Below are positions 34,094 to 43,519 of a stretch of DNA of 64,000 nucleotides, one piece after another (position 1 is the first letter of the stretch; each line of letters starts with the position of its first letter). The position numbers were made by a program, and so were the translations under genes. The stretch is from Hyphomicrobium_A sp044507625 (GTDB taxonomy: Bacteria; Pseudomonadota; Alphaproteobacteria; Rhizobiales; Hyphomicrobiaceae). Location of the stretch: the NCBI GenBank assembly GCA_044507625.1, contig JBIQJE010000003.1, positions 270,236 through 334,235 on the forward strand, in the 5' to 3' direction. The notes beneath the pieces were generated by a model. The model was not told the origin of the DNA and did no database searches. It worked only from the letters and a program-made list of their open reading frames with translations.

Positions 34094-35455
34094 ATGCTCA
34101 ACACGAAGATCGAGGCAGTCCAAGGAAACAATGGCCCTTGGCTCCAGCAGTGGACGCCGGAAGACCCGCTTTTCTGGGACACCACGGCCAGGCAGCTGGC
34201 TTGGCGAACGCTCGCCATAACGACCGCTAACCTTACCCTCGCGTTTATCGCTTGGTTCGTAGTTTCCGCGCTGGTGGTGCGTCTTCCCGCTGCCGGCTTC
34301 AAGCTCTCGACGACGGAGCTCTTCTGGCTCGCCGCCATGCCCGGGTTGGCCGGCGGCACGCTGCGCATGGTGCACGCTTTTCTCATCCCGCTGTACGGGA
34401 CGCGAAACGTCGTTGGCTACGCGACGCTCTCGCTCCTGATTCCCATGGCCGGTTGGTCCTTCGCCGTCCAGGATCCTTCGACGCCGTATTCGGTGCTGCT
34501 CCTTCTCGCATTTCTCGCGGGCTTGGGCGGCGGCAACTTCTCGTCCTTCATGCCCTCGACGAGCCTCTACTTTCCCAAGCGCTTGCAGGGAACGGCTCTG
34601 GCGATCCAGGCGGGCATCGGAAATCTCGGCGTCTCCATCGTGCAATTCGTGACGCCTTGGGTGATCGGATTTGCGCTCGCCGGCACGCTCCTCGGGAGCC
34701 CGCAGACCGCGACCGGGGCGAATGGCGTGACATCGCAAGTTTGGCTGCAAAACGCTGCCGCGATCTACGTGCCGTTCATACTCGTCTTCGGTGTCGCTGC
34801 GCTTGTGATGCTCAAAAGCGTCCCTGTACGCGCCAACTTCCGCGAGCAGCTCGATATCTTCCGCATGAAGCACGGGCTTTTCATGACGTTCCTCTACGTC
34901 GCCACCTTCGGCACGTTCTCGGGCCTTGCGGCGACGTTCCCGCTCCTCATCCAGAAGATCTACGGCGACTTCTCCGGCGCACCCGATCCCTTGGCCTACG
35001 CTTTCCTCGGTCCGCTCGTCGGATCCTTGGCGCGCATCTTTGGCGGACCGCTGTCCGACCGAATAGGTGGTGCCCGCGTCACGCACTGGTCCGCGATCGG
35101 CATGTTGGCCTCTGCGATCGCCATCACATTCTTCACCACGCCGACGTCACTCGGAGAATTCCCCTACTTCGTGGCGGCGATGCTCTCGCTGTTCCTGTTC
35201 GCGGGCGTCGGCAACGCATCGACGTTCAAGCAGATGCCGATGCTGTTTCCGCCGCGGCAGGCGGGCGGCGTCATTGGATGGACTGCCGCGATCGCCGCCT
35301 ACGGACCATTCGCCTGCGGACTGATGCTCGGATACGCCTACGACTGGTTCGGCTCCTTCAACGCATTCTTCTACTGGGCCGCCATCTTCTACCTCGTCTG
35401 CATCATCATAAACTGGTGGTACTACGCGCGCGCCGGAGCCGAGAAACCCTGCTGA
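34094..35455 (+). CDS. narK: nitrate/nitrite transporter NarK (nar operon copy)
   Basis: 453-residue MFS protein with 12 helices. Nitrate-signature loops GLGGGNFSSFMPSTSLYFP and AGVGNASTFKQMPMLFPP contain the Gly-rich Asn/Ser motifs of NarK; RMVHAFLIP carries the substrate Arg in helix 2. The N-terminal tail (WTPEDPLFW) is typical of NarK2-type proteins, likely nitrate/nitrite exchangers in respiratory operons. It is 34 bases before narG in the same operon. Confidence 0.93.
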   Translation: MLNTKIEAVQGNNGPWLQQWTPEDPLFWDTTARQLAWRTLAITTANLTLAFIAWFVVSALVVRLPAAGFKLSTTELFWLAAMPGLAGGTLRMVHAFLIPLYGTRNVVGYATLSLLIPMAGWSFAVQDPSTPYSVLLLLAFLAGLGGGNFSSFMPSTSLYFPKRLQGTALAIQAGIGNLGVSIVQFVTPWVIGFALAGTLLGSPQTATGANGVTSQVWLQNAAAIYVPFILVFGVAALVMLKSVPVRANFREQLDIFRMKHGLFMTFLYVATFGTFSGLAATFPLLIQKIYGDFSGAPDPLAYAFLGPLVGSLARIFGGPLSDRIGGARVTHWSAIGMLASAIAITFFTTPTSLGEFPYFVAAMLSLFLFAGVGNASTFKQMPMLFPPRQAGGVIGWTAAIAAYGPFACGLMLGYAYDWFGSFNAFFYWAAIFYLVCIIINWWYYARAGAEKPC

Positions 35456-35489
35456 CGCCGCTCGGCTACGATCACAATTGGAGAACCTG

Positions 35490-38400
35490 ATGAGCCATTT
35501 CCTCGATCGCCTGACGTTCTTCAATCGCGTCGTAGACGACTTCGCCGATGGACATGGGATCGTAACGCGCGAGGATCGCCGCTGGGAGGATGGTTACAGA
35601 AAGCGCTGGCAGCACGACAAGATCGTGCGCTCCACGCACGGCGTGAACTGCACCGGCTCATGCTCGTGGAAGATCTACGTCAAGGGCGGGATTGTGACAT
35701 GGGAGACGCAGCAGACCGACTACCCGCGTACGCGTCCCGAGTTGCCGAACCACGAGCCGCGCGGATGCCCGCGCGGCGCGAGTTATTCCTGGTACCTCTA
35801 TTCCGGCAACCGCACGAAGTATCCTCTCGTGCGTTCCCGCCTGTTGAAGCTGTGGCGCGAGGCGAGGGCAGTGCGCACGCCCGTCGCAGCCTGGGCCTCG
35901 ATCGTCGAGACGCCGGAGAAGCGCGCCGCGTATGTCAAGAAGCGCGGCCTCGGCGGCTTCGTCCGTGCCACGTGGGACGAGGTCACCGAGATCATCGCCG
36001 CCGCGAACGCATACACGATCAAGACCTACGGACCCGACCGCGTCTGCGGCTTTTCCCCCATTCCCGCCATGTCGATGGTGAGCTACGCGGCGGGCTCGCG
36101 CTATCTCTCGCTTCTGGGCGGCGCGTGCCTCTCCTTCTACGACTGGTACTGCGACCTGCCGCCGTCGTCTCCGCAGACGTGGGGTGAGCAGACGGACGTG
36201 CCGGAATCCGCCGATTGGTACAACGCGGGTTTCCTCATCCTTTGGGGCTCGAACGTGCCGCAGACGCGCACGCCGGACGCCCACTTCTATACCGAGGCGC
36301 GTTACCGCGGCGCCAAGAGCGTCGTGATCTGCCCCGACTACTCCGAGGCCTCCAAATTCGCCGACCTGTGGATCTCGGTGAAGCAGGGCACCGATTCCGC
36401 GCTCGCCATGGCGATGGGTCACGTCATCCTGCGCGAGTTTCACATCGACCGGAAAGTCCCGTACTTCGAGGATTACATCCGCAAGTACTCGGACATGCCG
36501 ATGCTCGTCCGCCTGGTGCGTCAAGACGGCAAGCTCATTCCCGACCGCATGCTGCGGGCCTCCGACTTTTCCGGTGCTCTCGGTGAGAGCAACAATCCCG
36601 AGTGGAAGACGGTCGCCTACGATGAGACGACGGGCGAACTCGTGGCACCCAACGGCTCGGTGGGCTTCCGCTGGGGCGAGAAGGGAAAGTGGAACCTGGA
36701 GGAGAAGGAATCGCACGGTCGCGACACGCGCCTGCGCCTCTCGCTCGGCGGGATCGAGGAAGAGTTCGCCGACGTGGGCTTCCCTTACTTCGGCAATCTG
36801 GAGCACGACCACTTCACCGGCACGGACCACGACAGCATCCTGCTGCGCCGTGTACCGGTGAAAAAGGTGCAGCTCGCCGAAGGCGAAGCCCTGGTCGCGA
36901 GCGTCTACGACCTGTTCCTTGCCAACTATGGCGTCGACCGCGGCTTCGGCGGCGGCAACGTCGCCAAGTCCTTCGACGAGAACGAGCCCTACACGCCGGC
37001 CTGGGCGGAAAAAATCACCGGCGTGCCGCGTGATCAGATCATCACCGTCGCGCGCGAGTTCGCCCTCAACGCCGAGAAGACGCGCGGCCGCTCAATGGTC
37101 ATCATCGGCGCGGCGATGAACCACTGGTATCATATGGACATGAACTACCGCGGCGCCATCAACATGCTGGTGATGTGCGGTTGCGTCGGGCAGTCGGGCG
37201 GCGGCTGGTCGCACTACGTTGGCCAGGAGAAGCTGCGTCCGCAATCGGGATGGCTGCCGCTCGCGTTTGCGCTCGATTGGGGCCGGCCGCCACGCCAGCA
37301 GAATGGGACGTCGTTCTTTTATGCGCACACCGACCAGTGGCGCTATGAGACCCTCAATGTCGGCGAGATCGTATCGCCCACGGCGCCACCCGGACCGTGG
37401 GACGGCGCCATCATCGACTACAACGTGCGTGCCGAGCGCATGGGGTGGCTGCCCTCGACGCCGCAGCTCGAGACCAATTCGCTGACAATCGCCGCTAGAG
37501 CCGCCGCGAACGGGCAGGAGCCGAAGGACTACGTCGCGGCAGCACTCCGCTCGGGCGAATTGAAACTCTCATGTGAGGACCCCGACAAACCCGTCAACTG
37601 GCCGCGCAATCTGTTCGTCTGGCGCTCCAACCTTCTCGGCTCATCGGGAAAGGGCCATGAGTACTTTCTTAAGCACCTGCTCGGCACCACGCACGGCGTG
37701 ATGGGCAAGGACCTCGGTGAGGCCGGGCTCCAGAAGCCGCAGGAGGTGGCTTGGCACGAGGAGGGCCCGGAAGGAAAGCTCGATCTCCTGGTCACGCTCG
37801 ACTTCCGCATGTCGACCACCTGCGTCTACTCCGACATCGTGCTGCCCACCGCGACTTGGTACGAAAAGAACGATCTCAACACATCCGACATGCACCCCTT
37901 CATTCACCCGCTGACGGCAGCGGTCGATCCGGTGTGGGAGTGCCGCAGCGACTGGGAGATCTACAAATCGATCGCCAGGAAGTTCTCCGAGGTCGCCCCC
38001 GAAATCCTGGGTATCGAGAAGGACGTGGTGCTCACGCCGATCATGCATGACACCGCGGGCGAGATCGCTCAGCCCCTCGATGTGAAGGATTGGAAGAAGG
38101 GGGAAATCGACCCCATTCCCGGCAAGACCATGCCGCAGGTTACCGTCGTCGAGCGCGACTATCCCAATACCTACAAGCGATTCACATCGCTCGGGCCGTT
38201 GATGGCGAAGCTCGGCAACGGCGGCAAGGGCATGAGCTGGAACACCGAGCACGAGGTGGACCTGCTGCGCAAACTCAACGGCGCCGTCACCGAGGAAGGA
38301 CCGACCAAGGGCGCGCCCCGCATCGACAGCGACATCGATGCCACCGAGGTCCTGCTCACCCTGGCGCCGGAAACCAACGGCGAGGTCGCGGTGAAGGCGT

Positions 38401-39257
38401 GGGCATCGCTCGGCACCTTTACCGGACGCGATCACACCCATCTCGCGATCCCGAAGGAGGACGAGAAGATCCGCTTCCGCGACGTCGTCTCCCAGCCACG
38501 CAAGATCATCTCGTCGCCGATCTGGTCCGGGCTCGAGTCGGAACAGGTTTGCTACAACGCGGGCTACACCAACGTTCACGAGTTGATCCCCTGGCGTACC
38601 CTCACGGGACGCCAGCAGCTCTATCAGGATCACCTGTGGATGCGCGCCTTCGGTGAAGGCTTCTGCGTTTACCGGCCGCCGATCGACACCAAAACGGTAA
38701 AGCCGGTCATCGACCGCAAGCCGAACGGCAACGCCGCCGTCGTGCTCAACTTCATCACGCCGCATCAGAAGTGGGGCATTCACTCCACCTACACGGACAA
38801 TCTCCTGATGCTGACGCTGTCGCGCGGCGGCCCCATCGTCTGGATCAGCGAAGCCGATGCGAAGAAGGCCGGCATCGTCGACAATGACTGGATCGAAGCC
38901 TTCAACACCAACGGCGCGCTGGTCGCCCGCGCAGTCGTGTCGCAGCGCGTCAAGGAAGGCATGTGCATGATGTATCACGCGCAGGAGAAGATCGTGAACG
39001 TCCCGGGCTCGGAGCAGACCGGCCAGCGCGGGGGCATTCACAACTCTGTGACGCGCGCCGTGTTGAAGCCCACACACATGATCGGCGGCTACGCCCAGCA
39101 GTCGTACGGGTTCAACTACTACGGCACCGTCGGCTCCAACCGCGACGAGTTCGTCATCGTCCGCAAGATGGCGGAGATCGACTGGCTCGACCGGCCGGCC
39201 GCCCAACAGCCGCAGAGACTTCCGGTCACGCCAACGCAGCTGGAGCCAGCAGAATGA
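35490..39257 (+). CDS. narG: respiratory nitrate reductase alpha subunit
   Basis: 1255 residues, standard for NarG. Reduces nitrate to nitrite at a Mo-bisMGD centre on the cytoplasmic side of the membrane. The FS0 cluster motif THGVNCTGSCSWKIY has His in place of the first Cys; the Mo-ligand Asp lies in YDWYCDLPPSSPQTWGEQTD. Arg-rich MGD binding follows. ATG 35490 is chosen because GGAGA lies six bases upstream (an in-frame ATG at 35478 does not have this). Stop overlaps narH by four bases. Confidence 0.97.
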   Translation: MSHFLDRLTFFNRVVDDFADGHGIVTREDRRWEDGYRKRWQHDKIVRSTHGVNCTGSCSWKIYVKGGIVTWETQQTDYPRTRPELPNHEPRGCPRGASYSWYLYSGNRTKYPLVRSRLLKLWREARAVRTPVAAWASIVETPEKRAAYVKKRGLGGFVRATWDEVTEIIAAANAYTIKTYGPDRVCGFSPIPAMSMVSYAAGSRYLSLLGGACLSFYDWYCDLPPSSPQTWGEQTDVPESADWYNAGFLILWGSNVPQTRTPDAHFYTEARYRGAKSVVICPDYSEASKFADLWISVKQGTDSALAMAMGHVILREFHIDRKVPYFEDYIRKYSDMPMLVRLVRQDGKLIPDRMLRASDFSGALGESNNPEWKTVAYDETTGELVAPNGSVGFRWGEKGKWNLEEKESHGRDTRLRLSLGGIEEEFADVGFPYFGNLEHDHFTGTDHDSILLRRVPVKKVQLAEGEALVASVYDLFLANYGVDRGFGGGNVAKSFDENEPYTPAWAEKITGVPRDQIITVAREFALNAEKTRGRSMVIIGAAMNHWYHMDMNYRGAINMLVMCGCVGQSGGGWSHYVGQEKLRPQSGWLPLAFALDWGRPPRQQNGTSFFYAHTDQWRYETLNVGEIVSPTAPPGPWDGAIIDYNVRAERMGWLPSTPQLETNSLTIAARAAANGQEPKDYVAAALRSGELKLSCEDPDKPVNWPRNLFVWRSNLLGSSGKGHEYFLKHLLGTTHGVMGKDLGEAGLQKPQEVAWHEEGPEGKLDLLVTLDFRMSTTCVYSDIVLPTATWYEKNDLNTSDMHPFIHPLTAAVDPVWECRSDWEIYKSIARKFSEVAPEILGIEKDVVLTPIMHDTAGEIAQPLDVKDWKKGEIDPIPGKTMPQVTVVERDYPNTYKRFTSLGPLMAKLGNGGKGMSWNTEHEVDLLRKLNGAVTEEGPTKGAPRIDSDIDATEVLLTLAPETNGEVAVKAWASLGTFTGRDHTHLAIPKEDEKIRFRDVVSQPRKIISSPIWSGLESEQVCYNAGYTNVHELIPWRTLTGRQQLYQDHLWMRAFGEGFCVYRPPIDTKTVKPVIDRKPNGNAAVVLNFITPHQKWGIHSTYTDNLLMLTLSRGGPIVWISEADAKKAGIVDNDWIEAFNTNGALVARAVVSQRVKEGMCMMYHAQEKIVNVPGSEQTGQRGGIHNSVTRAVLKPTHMIGGYAQQSYGFNYYGTVGSNRDEFVIVRKMAEIDWLDRPAAQQPQRLPVTPTQLEPAE

Positions 39258-40774
39258 AAATCCGTGCCCAAATAGCGATGGTGTTGAACCTCGACAAATG
39301 CATCGGGTGCCACACCTGCTCGATCACCTGCAAGAACGTTTGGACCAGCCGCGAAGGCATGGAATACGCGTGGTTCAACAACGTGGAGACCAAGCCCGGC
39401 GTCGGCTATCCGAAGGACTGGGAGAATCAGGCGCGCTGGAATGGCGGCTGGGTGAGGAAGAAGAACGGCAAGATCGAGCCCAAGATCGGGGCCAAGTGGC
39501 GCGTGCTCGCCAAAATCTTTGCCAACCCGGACCTTCCCGAGATTGACGACTACTACGAGCCGTTCACCTTCGACTACGAGCATCTCCAGCAAGCGCCGGA
39601 GCTGAGCGCCTTCCCGACGGCCCGTCCGCGCTCGCTCATCACCGGCGAGCGCATGGACAAGATCAAGTGGGGCCCCAACTGGGAGGAGATCCTCGGCGGC
39701 GAGTTCGACAAGCGCTCGGCCGATGTCAATTTCGATGACGTGCAGAAGGACATCTACGGGCAATTCGAAAACACCTTCATGATGTACCTGCCGCGTCTGT
39801 GCGAGCATTGCCTCAATCCAGCGTGCATCGCATCCTGCCCGTCGGGAGCCATCTACAAGCGCGAAGAGGACGGCATCGTTCTCATCGATCAGGACAAGTG
39901 CCGCGGATGGCGCATGTGCGTGTCGGGCTGCCCGTACAAGAAAATCTACTACAACTGGTCGTCGGGCAAATCCGAGAAGTGCATCTTCTGCTACCCGCGC
40001 ATCGAGTCGGGACAGCCGACCGTGTGCTCGGAGACCTGCGTCGGCCGCATCCGTTACCTGGGCGTTCTCCTCTATGATGCCGACCGCATCGAGGAAGCGG
40101 CAAGCGTCCCCGACGAGCAGGACCTCTACGAGGCCCAGCTCGGCGTCTTCCTCGATCCGAATGACCCGATCGTCATCGCCCGCGCCCGCGCCGAAGGAAT
40201 ACCCGAAAACTGGCTGACGGCGGCCCAGCGCTCGCCCATCTGGAAGATGGCGATGGAGTGGAAAGTCGCTTTCCCGCTGCATCCGGAATACCGCACCCTT
40301 CCGATGGTGTGGTACGTGCCGCCTCTCTCGCCGATCCAGTCGGCAGCCGCCGCAGGCAAGATCGGTCATGACGGCGAGATGCCCGATGTGCGCTCGCTAC
40401 GCATCCCGCTCAAGTATCTCGCCAACCTGCTGACGGCAGGCCAGGAGGCGCCGGTGGCCCAGGCGCTCGAGCGCATGCTCGCCATGCGCGCCTATATGCG
40501 CGCCAAGACCATCGACGGTGTCACCGACGAGAGCATCGCAAGACGCGTCGGTCTTACGGCCGGGCAGATCGACGAGATGTATCACACCATGGCGATCGCC
40601 AACTATGAGGACCGCTTCGTCATCCCGACGGCGCACCGCGAGCTCGACGAGGACGCCTACGACCTGCGTGGCTCGTGCGGCTTCTCGTTCGGCAACGGCT
40701 GCTCCGGCGGAGCCAGCGAGCCGAACCTTTTCGGAACCCCAAAGCGCCACAAGACGCCGATGGAGGTCGCATGA
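39254..40774 (+). CDS. narH: respiratory nitrate reductase beta subunit
   Basis: 506 residues. Iron-sulfur electron-transfer subunit with four clusters: CIGCHTCSITC at residues 16-26, CEHCLNPACIASCP, CRGWRMCVSGCPYKK (the Trp replacing a Cys marks the [3Fe-4S] cluster), and CIFCYPRIESGQPTVC with CVGRIRYLG. ATG 39254 overlaps the narG stop. A long upstream extension of the frame is inside narG and not coding. Works on the cytoplasmic face between NarI hemes and NarG. Confidence 0.97.
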   Translation: MKIRAQIAMVLNLDKCIGCHTCSITCKNVWTSREGMEYAWFNNVETKPGVGYPKDWENQARWNGGWVRKKNGKIEPKIGAKWRVLAKIFANPDLPEIDDYYEPFTFDYEHLQQAPELSAFPTARPRSLITGERMDKIKWGPNWEEILGGEFDKRSADVNFDDVQKDIYGQFENTFMMYLPRLCEHCLNPACIASCPSGAIYKREEDGIVLIDQDKCRGWRMCVSGCPYKKIYYNWSSGKSEKCIFCYPRIESGQPTVCSETCVGRIRYLGVLLYDADRIEEAASVPDEQDLYEAQLGVFLDPNDPIVIARARAEGIPENWLTAAQRSPIWKMAMEWKVAFPLHPEYRTLPMVWYVPPLSPIQSAAAAGKIGHDGEMPDVRSLRIPLKYLANLLTAGQEAPVAQALERMLAMRAYMRAKTIDGVTDESIARRVGLTAGQIDEMYHTMAIANYEDRFVIPTAHRELDEDAYDLRGSCGFSFGNGCSGGASEPNLFGTPKRHKTPMEVA

Positions 40775-41496
40775 CCCGCAATATCAGCAAGGTGCTGTCG
40801 GCACTGCTGACCTATCCGACGGCAGAGATCCAGAGTGCGGCGGATGAGATGCGCGCCGTCGTCGAAGCCGAGCCGCGCCTGCCGGCGGCGCTGCGCGATG
40901 CGCTCACGGCGCTGATCGACGACATCGCGGGCGGCGACATCTACGACGCGCAAGAACGATACGTGCTGCTGTTCGACCGCACACGCTCGCTGTCGCTCTA
41001 TCTCTTTGAGCATGTCCACGGCGAAAGCCGTGACCGCGGCCAGGCCATGGTCGATCTGCAAGAGCTCTATGAGAGAAACGGGTTGCACCTCAGCGCCAAA
41101 GAGCTCCCCGACTTCATTCCGCTGTTCCTCGAGTTTTTGGCGACGCAGCCGGAGGACGAAGCCCGGAGCCTGCTTACTCAGCCGGCACACATTTTTGCAG
41201 CGCTCGCCGAGCGTCTCGCCAAACGCCGCGCGCCGTACGAGGCTGTATTTCGCGCCCTCGTTGCGCTTTCGGCGGCCACCCCGAAAAGCGATGACGTCTC
41301 GGCACTCCTGCAGGAGCCCGATGCCGACGCGAGCGACCTGGCGGCGCTCGATGCCGCGTGGGAGGACCAGCCCGTCTCCTTCGGCGCCGGTGGTAGCGGC
41401 TGCAAGGACGGGCTGATCTCTCGCATCCGCGCAGGACGCAGACCCGCACCCGGCGTCGGTGCACGCCCGCCACGTCCCGCCGAACCGCAAACCTGA
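40771..41496 (+). CDS. narJ: nitrate reductase assembly chaperone
   Basis: 241 residues, acidic, all-helical. Dedicated chaperone that binds NarG and is needed for Mo-cofactor insertion; not part of the final enzyme. Family stretches are LSALLTYPTAEIQ, RYVLLFDRTRSLSLYLFEHVHGESRDRGQAM and LPDFIPLFLEFLA. The C-terminal tail is Gly/Pro/Arg-rich and probably disordered. ATG 40771 overlaps the narH stop. Confidence 0.95.
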   Translation: MTRNISKVLSALLTYPTAEIQSAADEMRAVVEAEPRLPAALRDALTALIDDIAGGDIYDAQERYVLLFDRTRSLSLYLFEHVHGESRDRGQAMVDLQELYERNGLHLSAKELPDFIPLFLEFLATQPEDEARSLLTQPAHIFAALAERLAKRRAPYEAVFRALVALSAATPKSDDVSALLQEPDADASDLAALDAAWEDQPVSFGAGGSGCKDGLISRIRAGRRPAPGVGARPPRPAEPQT

Positions 41497-41506
41497 GGAC
41501 CGCTCC

Positions 41507-42235
41507 ATGCACGAGACCCTCAACCACATCGTCTTCGGCTGGTACCCTTACCTCTGCCTCACCGTCTTTCTCGTCGGCAGCTGGCTACGGTTCGACCGCG
41601 AGCAGTACACTTGGCGCTCGGGCTCGAGCCAGCTCCTGCGTCATCGGCAACTGGCACTGGGGTCCAACCTGTTTCACGTCGGCATTCTCGTCATCTTCTT
41701 GGGTCATTTCGTCGGACTGCTCACACCCATCTGGATCTTCGACGCCGTCGGCATCTCACACGAATTCAAGCAATGGATGGCCATCACCGTCGGCGGCATC
41801 GCCGGCATCGCGTGTTTCATCGGCATCACGCTGCTCGTGCATCGCCGGCTGCTGGACCCACGCATTCGCAACACGTCCTCGTTCGGCGACATTGCCGTGC
41901 TGCTGCTGCTTTACGTGCAGCTCACGCTCGGCCTCCTGACCATCCCCGTCTCGCTCCACCACATCGACGGCGCCGAGATGGTGCGCTTCATGACCTGGGC
42001 GCAGGGTATCCTCACCCTCCAACCCAACGTCTCCAGCTTGATCGCTGACGCAGCCCCCATCTTCAAGGCGCACCTGTTCCTGGGCATGACCATCTTTCTG
42101 GTCTTCCCCTTCACCAGGCTGGTCCACATCTGGAGCGCCCCCATCTGGTACCTCGGCCGGCGCGGCTATCAGATCGTACGCAGGCGCGGCGGCGCGGCCG
42201 TTGCCCCCGCCAATCGAATCCAAGCTGCGGAGTAG
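41507..42235 (+). CDS. narI: respiratory nitrate reductase gamma subunit (cytochrome b)
   Basis: 242 residues with five helices. Oxidises quinol at the membrane and carries two b hemes; ligand histidines fit LFHVGILVIFLGHFVG (helix 2) and KAHLFLGMTIFLVFPFTRLVHIW (helix 5). It begins with the usual YPYLCLTVFLVGSWLRFDREQYTWR. Start ATG 41507, ten bases after narJ. Confidence 0.96.
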   Translation: MHETLNHIVFGWYPYLCLTVFLVGSWLRFDREQYTWRSGSSQLLRHRQLALGSNLFHVGILVIFLGHFVGLLTPIWIFDAVGISHEFKQWMAITVGGIAGIACFIGITLLVHRRLLDPRIRNTSSFGDIAVLLLLYVQLTLGLLTIPVSLHHIDGAEMVRFMTWAQGILTLQPNVSSLIADAAPIFKAHLFLGMTIFLVFPFTRLVHIWSAPIWYLGRRGYQIVRRRGGAAVAPANRIQAAE

Positions 42236-42238
42236 GCC

Positions 42239-43087
42239 ATGGGATGCTCGCTTCACACCGACCTCGCCAACGCCCCGCGGACGCGGGTGAGCGTGAACGG
42301 CGTCGTCATTCCGCACGAGGCCATTGCGCGCGAAACGCAGAACCACCCCGCACCATCGCCCGCCGCGGCGTGGCAGCAGGCTGCGAGATCGCTCGTCATC
42401 CGCGAGCTGTTGCTGCAGGAGGCCACCCGCCTCTGCATCGTCGCTGCACCCGAATGCGACGATGACGGGCGCAGCGAGACGCCGGACGAGGCGATGATCC
42501 GCGCGTTGCTCGACGACTGCATCCTCGCGCCCGAGCCCGACGACGAAACCTGTCGCCGCTATTACGACCGCAACCGCGACAAGTTCCGCGCGCCGGCAAT
42601 TTACGAGGCGACGCACATCCTGCTCTCGGCCCCGCACCACGACCGTGCAGCGTTCGAAGCCAAGCGCCGCGACGCCGAAGCCCTCATCGCTACGCTGTCG
42701 CGCGCGCCGGGGCGATTCGCCGAGCTGGCGAAAGCCCATTCGTCATGCCCCTCGGGCGCACAGGGCGGAAACCTCGGGCAGATCGTTCAGGGTGAGACGA
42801 CACCGGCGTTCGAGAAGGCCTTGATGAAGCTTGCGCCGGGCGAGATGACACGCGCACCCGTTGAGACGCGCTACGGCATTCACATCATTCGGCTCGACCG
42901 CCGCATCGCCGGCGAGGACGTTCCATTCGAGCTGGTGAAGGAGCGCATCGCTGAATACTTGCGTGCAGCAGCGATCGCCCAGGCGCGCGCGCTCTATGTG
43001 CAGATGCTCGTGGGGCACGCGCGGATCGAAGGAATCCAACTCGATCCCGGCCAGCATCGCCGCAACAACGAGGCGCGGCTGTCATGA
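42239..43087 (+). CDS. parvulin-type peptidyl-prolyl isomerase of the nar operon
   Basis: 282 residues. N-terminal helical part (about 1-115), then a parvulin domain with EATHILLSAPHH, HSSCPSGAQGGNLGQIVQG and GIHIIRLDRR. No clear signal peptide, so it acts in the cytosol, like NifM. Isomerases at this position are common in alpha- and betaproteobacterial nar operons and are thought to help fold the reductase. Three bases after narI, and overlaps the next gene by four. Confidence 0.88.
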   Translation: MGCSLHTDLANAPRTRVSVNGVVIPHEAIARETQNHPAPSPAAAWQQAARSLVIRELLLQEATRLCIVAAPECDDDGRSETPDEAMIRALLDDCILAPEPDDETCRRYYDRNRDKFRAPAIYEATHILLSAPHHDRAAFEAKRRDAEALIATLSRAPGRFAELAKAHSSCPSGAQGGNLGQIVQGETTPAFEKALMKLAPGEMTRAPVETRYGIHIIRLDRRIAGEDVPFELVKERIAEYLRAAAIAQARALYVQMLVGHARIEGIQLDPGQHRRNNEARLS

Positions 43088-43362
43088 TGCTCGGTGACTT
43101 GATCCGCAGCATGGAAGACCCCGAAGCCGCGGCCAACGCGTTCGCGACAATACGGGATGCCGAATTGCTGGCACGCATCTCAGCCGCCGCCACCGCGGCG
43201 GACATGCCTGTCAACGAGTACGTTGTCTATAGCGTCCGCATGTTTGCCAACACCGCGGCAGACGAAGCGTGGATCACACTCATCGGCAAATGCCAGGCGC
43301 ACAGCGACCCGGGCCTTGCCGCCCTGACCTTCATCCTCGACACCGGGCTTCGGACAGAGTGA
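43084..43362 (+). CDS. small protein at the end of the nar operon
   Basis: 92 residues, soluble, helical (DAELLARISAAATAADMPVNEYVVYSV, then DPGLAALTFILDTGL). ATG overlaps the parvulin stop, so it is translationally coupled and belongs to the operon. No domain recognised. The helical part with NEYV could be a small adaptor; function unknown. Confidence 0.75.
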   Translation: MMLGDLIRSMEDPEAAANAFATIRDAELLARISAAATAADMPVNEYVVYSVRMFANTAADEAWITLIGKCQAHSDPGLAALTFILDTGLRTE

Positions 43363-43519
43363 GAACCGCCAGCCGCTCGTGACCATCGAGAGCGTCAGCC
43401 GTATCCGCGGCACCCGTCAATGCAACCATGAGCTTCGAGTCCGGCGGTCTGGCGCTTGCGGAGAACGCCGTCGTTGCACCGTTACAGTGAGCGCGTGCAT
43501 CGGCCCACACGAGCCCCGA

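Noticed and set aside
35658..39206. Long minus-strand open frames (390 and 521 codons) under narG
   Set aside because: Typical high-GC shadow frames; narG is intact and fully explains the DNA.
38963..39253. N-terminal extension of narH
   Set aside because: Lies inside narG in another frame; ATG 39254 overlaps the narG stop in the normal narGH manner.
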